Part shown: positions 1 through 5,224 of the stretch, in pieces
How positions within the stretch are numbered: the stretch's first letter is position 1
Layout: every line of letters starts with the position of its first letter
Assembly (NCBI GenBank): GCA_012514415.1
Contig: JAAZAH010000206.1
Span: 1 to 6,100 of the forward strand
Length of the DNA stretch: 6,100 nucleotides
Source: Sandaracinaceae bacterium
Lineage (GTDB): Bacteria > Myxococcota_A > Polyangia > Polyangiales > Houyiibacteriaceae
Direction of reading: 5' to 3'
The notes under the pieces: generated by a model
Told to the model about the DNA's origin: nothing
What the model saw: only the letters and a program-made list of their open reading frames with translations
Databases searched by the model: none
Translations under genes and position numbers: made by a program

Positions 1-578
1 CCCAGCGAAAAGAGCGCCGCGCCAAACTTCAGCTTAAAACCGCGACGGAGCGCCTCGAGATCGGCTATCGAAGCGTCGGAATGCGGCATCGCGACTATGC
101 CGCGTTCGAACTCCTCCTCCGCCTCCTTGCAAACGCTCGGAGCGCCCCTCTTCGAGATTCGCTCATCCATCGCCGCGAACTCTGCCTTGACCTCCGAGCC
201 AATGCGACGCCGTACGAAGAAGATGGCCTCATCGAGTTTGGCCTGAACGGCCGCCCCGGAGTGAGTGCCGAGGAGCTCCTCATGGCCTTCGACGAAGAGC
301 TCGAGAAAGCCCTCTCACGAGGCTTCGCCCAGGCAGCGATCGATCGCGCACTCAATCATCTCGAATTTCAGCTCTATAGCGAGCTCGATACCGCGCTCGG
401 CCGCGCTGATTCGCTCGGTTTCTATGACGCGATCTTCGGCCGTCCCGAGGCAGCGTTCGACCTCTTCGATGCGGCAAGAGGGCTCAATGCCAGCGCGCTC
501 GAGTCGATCGCTCGCAGATATCTCAGCCCGCGTCGCCGCAGCGTGGTCCTCGTGAAATCCGCGGAGGAGACAGCATGA
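1..578 (+). CDS. M16-family zinc metalloprotease subunit, C-terminal part (5' end outside window)
   Basis: The frame is open from the left edge (first full codon at 3), so only the last 191 residues are visible and the start is not in the window. An ATG at 81 lies inside the domain and is not the true start. The visible part matches the C-terminal half of an M16 (pitrilysin/processing-peptidase-like) protein: a run around Leu-Leu-Ala-Asn-Ala-Arg-Ser-Ala-Pro-Leu-Arg-Asp-Ser-Leu, then a helical Glu-Glu-Leu-Glu-Lys-Ala-Leu-Ser-Arg-Gly-Phe segment, and a final Ala-Arg-Arg-Tyr-Leu-Ser-Pro-Arg-Arg. The zinc-binding HxxEH helix would lie in the missing N-terminal half. The visible half lacks the Arg-Gly-x-Ala-Tyr element that the next gene has, so this is probably the catalytic partner of a two-subunit M16B enzyme (inference). 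Its stop overlaps the next start. Family call fairly sure; catalytic role inferred. Confidence 0.8.
   Translation, partial: QRKERRAKLQLKTATERLEIGYRSVGMRHRDYAAFELLLRLLANARSAPLRDSLIHRRELCLDLRANATPYEEDGLIEFGLNGRPGVSAEELLMAFDEELEKALSRGFAQAAIDRALNHLEFQLYSELDTALGRADSLGFYDAIFGRPEAAFDLFDAARGLNASALESIARRYLSPRRRSVVLVKSAEETA
565..578 (+). promoter_or_regulatory. Shine-Dalgarno AGGAG and ATGA stop/start overlap
   Basis: AGGAG at 565-569 sits five bases before the ATG at 575. That ATG shares bases with the TGA stop (576-578) of the upstream protease gene. The arrangement fixes the second gene's start and suggests translational coupling, which fits two subunits made in equal amounts. Confidence 0.75.
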
Positions 579-1915
579 TCGCGCGGACCCTAGGCGAAGC
601 GGCGAGGCTCGACTCTGTGCCCATCGTCCTCATCGAACGCGACTGTCGGCTGCCTATCGTCGATCTGATCATTGATCTTCACACCGGGCACTATCTCGAT
701 CCGATCGGCGCAGAAGGCGAGGCGCGACTTCTCGCAAGGCTTCTCAAGGCCGGGCCTCGTGGCATGTCCGAAAGGGCCTTCAGCGACCGACTCGAATCGC
801 TCGGCGCCCGGTTCAGCTTCACGGTGGGCCGCCGCGTCACACGCCTCTTTTTCAGCGTGCTTTCCAAAAACGCTCCCGCCCTCATTCGCCTCGTCGCGCG
901 TCTTCTTCGCGATCCCGGATTTCGCCGGTCCGATTTCGTCCGCCACCAACGAAGCCTCATCGCGAGCGCCGAAACCATCGTCGACAACGATTCCGCGCTC
1001 GCAACGCGGGCGTTCTACGGTCTTTACTACTCCAACCATCCGCTTGGACGTCCGCGCGGTGGCTCGGTCGAAACCTTGGGTTCCATCGAGCTGGAATCGC
1101 TTAAAGCCCGCCATCGAGCCGCCTTCGGATCCCAGACACTGGTCTTCGGCCTCGCAGGAGATCTCCAAGGCGATGCGCTCCTTCGCGAGCTCGAGCGCGC
1201 CTTCGCCGACCTTCCCAAAAACGAGGCCGTCACTTATTTGCTCGGTGAGCGGAGAAGCGGCTCGGGTGATCACATCGCAATCGTGAACCGCCCCGACCGC
1301 AAGAAGGTGTACACTCTTGTGGGTTCGCGTGGCCTCCGCATCGGCGATGACCCCGGACTCGAAATACAAATCGCCAACCACGCCTTCGGCGGGATGTTTT
1401 CATCCAAGTTGATGCAAGAGATCCGCGCGAAACGAGGCTACGCCTATGGCGTGACCTCTGTCGTCGCTCAAGACATCGTGCGCGAAGCGATGACGATCAC
1501 GACCTCGCCCGGTGAGGACGTCGCGGCTGCGTGTGCCGCGCTCCTCGGAAAGCTCCAAGCCCAATTCGCCGAGCGCGGAGTCAGCGGACGCGCACTCAGC
1601 GCAGCAAAAAAATCGCTCTTACGCGGCCACGCCTTCGAGATCGAGACGGCGGATCGGCGGCTTATCCCTCGGCTCGATGTCGAGAGCCTTGGCCTTCCCG
1701 GAGAGGTTCACGATCGCTATCTCGAGCTCGTTAGGGATGCGAAGCTCCGCGCTGTGAACCAGAACGTTCGTGAAAAACTCAGCGGAGGGGATCGCCTCTT
1801 CGTTTTTGTCGGCAACGCCGAGACGCTGATGGGCCCGCTCGAAAAAGCACTCTCGCCAGATTCGATCACCATCTTACAGCATGACTCTATCGAAGCCGAC
1901 CTCGCGCGGGTATGA
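575..1915 (+). CDS. M16-family peptidase-like protein, predicted non-catalytic subunit
   Basis: This 446-residue protein has the normal length of a two-domain M16B subunit. The N-terminal domain shows the usual order: a beta-strand Leu-Ile-Ile-Asp-Leu-His-Thr-Gly near 31-38, the helix that normally carries HxxEH near 48-60, Leu-Glu-Ser-Leu-Gly-Ala near 73-78, and Phe-Gly-Leu-Ala-Gly-Asp near 191-196. At the zinc site the expected His, Glu and His are Arg51, Ala54 and Arg55, and the distal Glu region (about 123-135) also looks altered, so it should not bind zinc. The C-terminal domain keeps Arg287-Gly-Tyr-Ala-Tyr291, the Arg/Tyr pair that in M16B dimers comes from the inactive subunit and contacts substrate. 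No signal peptide is seen, so a cytoplasmic location is likely. The start is set by a good ribosome site and the ATGA overlap with the upstream partner. Confidence 0.88.
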   Translation: MIARTLGEAARLDSVPIVLIERDCRLPIVDLIIDLHTGHYLDPIGAEGEARLLARLLKAGPRGMSERAFSDRLESLGARFSFTVGRRVTRLFFSVLSKNAPALIRLVARLLRDPGFRRSDFVRHQRSLIASAETIVDNDSALATRAFYGLYYSNHPLGRPRGGSVETLGSIELESLKARHRAAFGSQTLVFGLAGDLQGDALLRELERAFADLPKNEAVTYLLGERRSGSGDHIAIVNRPDRKKVYTLVGSRGLRIGDDPGLEIQIANHAFGGMFSSKLMQEIRAKRGYAYGVTSVVAQDIVREAMTITTSPGEDVAAACAALLGKLQAQFAERGVSGRALSAAKKSLLRGHAFEIETADRRLIPRLDVESLGLPGEVHDRYLELVRDAKLRAVNQNVREKLSGGDRLFVFVGNAETLMGPLEKALSPDSITILQHDSIEADLARV

Positions 1916-1930
1916 TCGCCCGGTTACCTC

Positions 1931-1936
1931 AAGGAG
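1931..1936 (+). promoter_or_regulatory. Shine-Dalgarno AAGGAG that decides the lipoprotein start
   Basis: AAGGAG lies five bases before the ATG at 1942. It supports that start over the in-frame ATG at 1912, which overlaps the stop of the protease-like gene but has no good ribosome site and would place ten extra residues before the signal peptide. Confidence 0.7.
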
Positions 1937-1941
1937 CATTC

Positions 1942-2478
1942 ATGATTAGGCGTCCATTCATCATCGCTTTCCTCTCAGCTCTCATGATCGCCGGAGCCGG
2001 CTGTTCGTCGAAGGAAGAGCCCGCGAGCTCGGCCTCTCGTTCGACTGAAACCGCCGAATCGACGAGCGCCAACGACACCGAGAGTCCTTCCTCGTTCCAA
2101 GCCGCCGATGATTCTAACTCCCCGAGCGATCCCATGGCTCAGGCCTTTGCTGAGCTCATCGAAAAGCTCAACCAAGCGATGGAAGCAGGCATCGCTGCGG
2201 AAGAGGGAGCGAACGATTGCGAGCGTGCTGCGGCCGGCATCAAGGCAATGCAAGCGAGGCTCGCTGAGATCAGCGGCGGCGGAATCGAGGAAGAATTCCC
2301 CGAGGCCGGCTTCCTCGAACTCTGCGCCAAGCTTACTCCAGAGCAGCAGCGCTGCCTCCGCCTCAGCCAGCAGCGCGATACGCCGGAAGAGTGCCAAGAG
2401 GTCACCAATGGCATCTCGAAGGAGCTCCGCGACGAGATGGAGGCCCTCTTCGGCGCGGACGATGAGAGCGACGAATAA
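1942..2478 (+). CDS. Small acidic four-cysteine lipoprotein of unknown function
   Basis: The product has 178 residues. The N-terminus has a lipoprotein signal: Arg3-Arg4, a hydrophobic stretch 5-19, and Ala-Gly-Ala-Gly-Cys with Cys21 as the probable lipidated residue. The lipobox is slightly atypical because position -3 is Gly rather than Leu or Val. Residues 22-65 are a Ser/Thr/Glu/Asp-rich, probably disordered tether. Residues 66-178 look mostly alpha-helical and carry four cysteines (93, 128, 138, 151) that could form two disulfides, including Leu-Thr-Pro-Glu-Gln-Gln-Arg-Cys-Leu at 131-139. The tail is strongly acidic. I do not recognise a named family. The gene follows the protease-like gene by 26 bases with its own ribosome site, so the two are probably co-transcribed. 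If so, envelope lipoprotein and apparently cytoplasmic proteases need not act together. Expected location is the periplasmic face of a membrane. Confidence 0.8.
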   Translation: MIRRPFIIAFLSALMIAGAGCSSKEEPASSASRSTETAESTSANDTESPSSFQAADDSNSPSDPMAQAFAELIEKLNQAMEAGIAAEEGANDCERAAAGIKAMQARLAEISGGGIEEEFPEAGFLELCAKLTPEQQRCLRLSQQRDTPEECQEVTNGISKELRDEMEALFGADDESDE

Positions 2479-2499
2479 GCAACCCCCGCTCTCATCACA

Positions 2500-3957
2500 T
2501 CATGGGCGCGCTTGACGCCACTGAGATCGGTGGGCAAAGCGCCTTCGGCGATAGACGCCAAAGCCCAGAGCGACGAGCAGCAGCTCGACGAGGGGAAGCG
2601 CGGAGAGCGAACCCGCATCGCATGAGCAGCCTCCGTAAGCGACGCGCTCCTCCTCGTCGCCCGCATCCGGATCGGGGACGCCTGCGTCGGTGTCCTCATC
2701 CGTCGCCTCGTCTTCTTCGGCTTCTTCCTCGTCTTCCTCTTCACCATCGTCCGGCCCCTCCCCAAGCGGGGGAAGCGATGAGCCAAAAACGGCGATTTGA
2801 ACGATCGGGGTGTCCGGATCGTTGGTGTGGAGCGTAAGCAGATCGGCTTCGGGGCCGAGGCCACTTCCCATATAGGTGAGCGTGAGCGTCGATGCGGTAT
2901 TCGCGGGGAGCTTTCCGGCGGGTCGGAAGGGCGCGAAGGCTCCGCCGCTTTCCTCGAAGGTCCAGGTGAGCTCTTCCTCGCCCCGATTTTCGATGCGCAC
3001 ATAGCGCGTGCTCACTGCACCCGGGCGGATCTCGCCAAAATCCACGGCGAGTGGGGCTAGGGCGATGTCAGGGAAGCCGAGCCGGAAGGTCTGCTCCGGG
3101 AAGACAACCTCGCCGCCAGCATTGACGAGATCGATTGGAATCTCGAGGAGATCCTCCTCAAAGACGCCGGCGCCCAAGACCTTCATCTCGATCGCGGGGA
3201 AAAGCAGGAGCCTCCCCTGATAGGTCATGTTGCCGAAGAGCTGGACGTGGAGATCCCGCCCCGGTCCATATCCAATGTCGGGCTCCGCAAGAAGTCGGAG
3301 AAGCTGCCCATCCGCCTCGAAATCGCCGACATCTTTAACCCTCAGCTTGACACTTCGATAGTGCGTCGACAGCTGCCCCGAAGCCGCGACCTTGATATTC
3401 CCTTCGATCAACAGTCCGACGACGGGAGCGACATAATCGACGATGTTCACAGTGACGAGATCGAAGCGATCGATATTGTCCGTCACGCTCACAGGGCTGC
3501 TCTCGCTTCCAAGGAGATAGGGCGTGAAGGCCTGCTCGGCCGAGAAACGGAGATCCGACGGGAGATAAGGGATCGGGATGCGAAAGGTTTCTTTGATTCC
3601 GAGAGCGTCAATCCGCGCCTGAAGCGACATCTCGAAGCCAAAGTCCATCTCGAGGAGACCGCCGTGAGGAGGTGCGACGATGCCGAGCTCAACCGCTTGG
3701 GGTGAATAAGCATAGAGCGTCCCATCCAGCGAAACGGAGCTCGCAGCACCGAGGTTCAGCGCCGCGCGGATCTGAAACGGTGACCCTCCGGGCACAAAGC
3801 CGGTATCGAAACCGATGGGATCAAAGACCCCGGCTCCCGAATCGTGTTCGAGCGTCATGCGCGCACAAAACTGAGCGTCCTCGCAAAGCTCGGCGCTGGC
3901 GTCGCGCGGAAAGATCGCAATGGCCCCCAAGAGGGTCAGAAAGAGAATCAACGGCAT
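2500..3957 (-). CDS. Secreted choice-of-anchor-D (ASH) domain protein with MYXO-CTERM sorting tail
   Basis: With the ATG at 3957 the product has 485 residues. A signal peptide covers about 1-22, with cleavage expected after Ala-Ser-Ala before Glu-Leu-Cys. Residues 23-300 are a beta-rich body I cannot assign. Residues about 303-395 form an Ig-like ASH/choice-of-anchor-D domain, recognisable from Val-Asp-Phe-Gly-Glu near its start and Thr-Asn-Asp-Pro-Asp-Thr-Pro near its end. A strongly acidic linker (399-438) leads to a MYXO-CTERM tail. It is probably exported and anchored at the cell surface after processing. The start is uncertain: the ATG has no spaced ribosome site and no basic residue before the hydrophobic core. 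A TTG at 3990 would add Arg-Gln-Arg-Asp-Arg-Arg as a better n-region, and a GTG at 4113 has GGAG five bases upstream but adds 52 residues. It is convergent with the lipoprotein gene. Confidence 0.85.
   Translation of the reverse strand: MPLILFLTLLGAIAIFPRDASAELCEDAQFCARMTLEHDSGAGVFDPIGFDTGFVPGGSPFQIRAALNLGAASSVSLDGTLYAYSPQAVELGIVAPPHGGLLEMDFGFEMSLQARIDALGIKETFRIPIPYLPSDLRFSAEQAFTPYLLGSESSPVSVTDNIDRFDLVTVNIVDYVAPVVGLLIEGNIKVAASGQLSTHYRSVKLRVKDVGDFEADGQLLRLLAEPDIGYGPGRDLHVQLFGNMTYQGRLLLFPAIEMKVLGAGVFEEDLLEIPIDLVNAGGEVVFPEQTFRLGFPDIALAPLAVDFGEIRPGAVSTRYVRIENRGEEELTWTFEESGGAFAPFRPAGKLPANTASTLTLTYMGSGLGPEADLLTLHTNDPDTPIVQIAVFGSSLPPLGEGPDDGEEEDEEEAEEDEATDEDTDAGVPDPDAGDEEERVAYGGCSCDAGSLSALPLVELLLVALGFGVYRRRRFAHRSQWRQARP
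2539..2634 (-). other. MYXO-CTERM C-terminal sorting signal (within the 2500-3957 gene)
   Basis: Reading the minus strand, this segment encodes Gly-Gly-Cys-Ser-Cys, a short Ala/Gly/Ser stretch, a hydrophobic span of about 17 residues and then Tyr-Arg-Arg-Arg-Arg. This is the three-part layout of MYXO-CTERM, known in Myxococcota and relatives as a processed surface-anchoring signal. Twelve more residues follow the Arg cluster (Phe-Ala-His-Arg onward), whereas such proteins usually stop at or just after it. Confidence 0.8.
2644..2763 (-). repeat. Low-complexity acidic linker coding segment
   Basis: Forty residues of the MYXO-CTERM protein contain 24 Asp or Glu, encoded by runs of GAA/GAG/GAC (seen on the plus strand as repeated tcttc, tcctc and similar). 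Such spacers commonly precede the MYXO-CTERM tail and probably hold the folded domains away from the membrane. The DNA is simple-sequence-like and could vary in length between strains. Confidence 0.6.
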
Positions 3958-4171
3958 CCTACGGTCACGCTGGCGTGGGGTGAGTCCCAATTTTCGGATA
4001 CCATAACGCAACTTCCGAGAAAAATACGTTCCAAGCGAAGCTTTCCTGCAAAAAAACGGCCGTCTCAGCCAATTTCTGAACGGGCGCACGCCCCGCAGCT
4101 CAAGCTCTCCCACCTAGGCTCCGTAAAATCCACATGCGCCCTCTGGGTGAATTGATTAGCCTCTAAGCCAT
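3958..4171. promoter_or_regulatory. Divergent intergenic region, probable promoters for both flanking genes
   Basis: This stretch separates two divergently read genes and is more A/T-rich than the genes, especially 4000-4075. For the epimerase, TAAAAT at 4124-4129 is a reasonable -10 box, but no good -35 is seen at the right distance. For the minus-strand gene, TATTTT (plus-strand 4022-4027 read in reverse) with a weak TTGCAG upstream is a poor candidate with a spacer of about 19 bases. If real it favours a start downstream of about 4010 for the MYXO-CTERM gene. The minus frame stays open up to 4113, so part of this region could be coding if the GTG start is used. No operator or riboswitch is recognisable. 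Confidence 0.35.
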
Positions 4172-5113
4172 ATGCGGATCTTAGTCACGGGTGGAGCGGG
4201 CTTCATTGGGAGTCATATCGCGGATGCATTCCTCGCGCGCGGCGATGAGGTCCTCATCGTCGATGATCTCAGCACCGGACAGCGCGAAAACCTGCCGACG
4301 GAGGCGCGTTTTGAGGAGATCGACATCCGTGACGGCGAGGCCGTCCAGCGCATCTTCCGAAGCTTCCGCCCGCAGGTTGTAAGCCACCAAGCGGCGCAGA
4401 CGAGCGTGAGTGTGAGCGTCCGCGAGCCGCAGCGCGACGCCGAGATCAACCTGATGGGTGGCCTGGAAGTGCTCCTCGCCTCGGTCGACGTCGGCGTCCA
4501 TCGCTTCATCTTCGCGAGCACCGGAGGCGCGATCTATGGCGAGGTGCCAGAAGGAACGCGTGCCGCCCCGGGCGCCCCACTTCTTCCCATCAGCCCCTAC
4601 GCGTGCTCGAAGCTCGGTTTCGAGAACTATCTCAAAGCCTACCACCTCACGGCCGGGCTCCCGATCACCATCCTTCGCTATGCCAATGTCTATGGACCGC
4701 GCCAAGATCCCTATGGGGAAGCCGGTGTGGTTGCGATCTTCAGCGACCGCCTCCTCGACGGATTGCCCGTCCAGATCAACGCCATGCGCGAGCGAGGGGA
4801 TGCAGGTTGTGTGCGCGATTATGTCTATGTCGGAGATGTCGTCGAAGCGAACCTGCGCGCGGCCGATGGGCTCATCGAAGAAAACATCATCAATGTCGCG
4901 ACCGGGATTCCCACCACGACCGAGACGCTCGCCCGCTCCATCGCCTCATCCATGGGTCGCGATCCCGAGCTGATCTACGGGCCAAGGCGTGAAGGAGACC
5001 TTCAGCGGTCCGTGCTCGAGCCCGACCTGCGCGCCTTCGGCCGCGACCCCGTGGATTTAGATGAAGGCATAAGGCGAACTACGGAGTGGTTCGACCGTAT
5101 GAAGGGAGGATGA
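4172..5113 (+). CDS. galE: NAD-dependent sugar-nucleotide epimerase, UDP-glucose 4-epimerase type
   Basis: This 313-residue protein is an extended short-chain dehydrogenase/reductase. It has the NAD-binding Thr-Gly-Gly-Ala-Gly-Phe-Ile-Gly at 6-13, Asp31-Asp32 at the end of strand 2 for the adenine ribose, His-Gln-Ala-Ala-Gln at 72-76, Ser116-Thr117 and the catalytic Tyr143-x-x-x-Lys147. Arg-Tyr-Ala-Asn-Val-Tyr-Gly-Pro-Arg follows at 169-177 and Arg-Asp-Tyr-Val-Tyr-Val at 215-220. The family interconverts UDP-glucose and UDP-galactose, or the N-acetyl or uronic acid forms; the exact substrate cannot be read from motifs. It is cytoplasmic. The polysaccharide export gene downstream suggests it supplies sugars for a surface polysaccharide rather than for galactose use. 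An in-frame TAG at 4157-4159 makes the ATG at 4172 the only likely start, although it has no clear Shine-Dalgarno. GalE is a best guess within this family. Confidence 0.85.
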   Translation: MRILVTGGAGFIGSHIADAFLARGDEVLIVDDLSTGQRENLPTEARFEEIDIRDGEAVQRIFRSFRPQVVSHQAAQTSVSVSVREPQRDAEINLMGGLEVLLASVDVGVHRFIFASTGGAIYGEVPEGTRAAPGAPLLPISPYACSKLGFENYLKAYHLTAGLPITILRYANVYGPRQDPYGEAGVVAIFSDRLLDGLPVQINAMRERGDAGCVRDYVYVGDVVEANLRAADGLIEENIINVATGIPTTTETLARSIASSMGRDPELIYGPRREGDLQRSVLEPDLRAFGRDPVDLDEGIRRTTEWFDRMKGG

Positions 5114-5224
5114 ACGCGTCGGATCCCTCCTCGCCGTCAAGGAGGGGCCTCAAGAGGCGAGGCCTCCAAGGGCTCAATCCGGGCGTTCATCGCCCGTGTT
5201 CACGAGCCATTGGAGCCTCTCGGG
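5114..5224 (+). promoter_or_regulatory. Structured spacer/leader between epimerase and export gene
   Basis: This 111-base gap contains two strong adjacent inverted repeats. CCCTCCT (5125-5131) can pair with AGGAGGG (5140-5146) around an 8-base loop. GGCCTC (5146-5151) can pair with GAGGCC (5159-5164) around a 7-base loop. The first stem hides a perfect AGGAGG, but no start codon follows at a usable distance. No T-run follows either stem, so these are not classic intrinsic terminators. They could stabilise, attenuate or pause the transcript between the two genes. The frame of the export gene stays open throughout the spacer but has no ATG or GTG there. Confidence 0.4.
5212..5215 (+). promoter_or_regulatory. 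Ribosome-binding site GGAG for the export gene
   Basis: GGAG at 5212-5215 lies nine bases before the ATG at 5225, a slightly long but usable spacing. It supports this ATG, which is followed directly by a lipoprotein signal peptide. Confidence 0.5.

Noticed and set aside
590..1381. 263-codon minus-strand open frame opposite the M16-like gene
   Set aside because: It is fully antisense to a gene with clear family features, and its translation shows no recognisable motif.
1912..1941. Earlier ATG at 1912 as start of the lipoprotein
   Set aside because: It overlaps the upstream stop but lacks a good ribosome site and would put ten residues before an otherwise normal lipoprotein signal. The ATG at 1942 has AAGGAG at ideal spacing.
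2644..2763. Simple-sequence stretch as a possible CRISPR or tandem repeat array
   Set aside because: It has no regular unit or spacers and is explained by codons for an Asp/Glu-rich linker.
2139..3002. 287-codon minus-strand open frame
   Set aside because: It lies antisense to the lipoprotein gene and out of frame with the MYXO-CTERM gene. Its Ser/Arg/Pro-rich composition is typical of a shadow frame in high-GC DNA.
3247..3705. 152-codon plus-strand open frame opposite the MYXO-CTERM gene
   Set aside because: It is the antisense shadow of the secreted protein's beta-rich body, with no ribosome site or domain.
4041..4080. Seven-A run (a T-run on the minus strand) next to GC-rich sequence, as a possible terminator
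   Set aside because: The preceding sequence on the minus strand forms only a very weak stem, and no minus-strand gene ends here.
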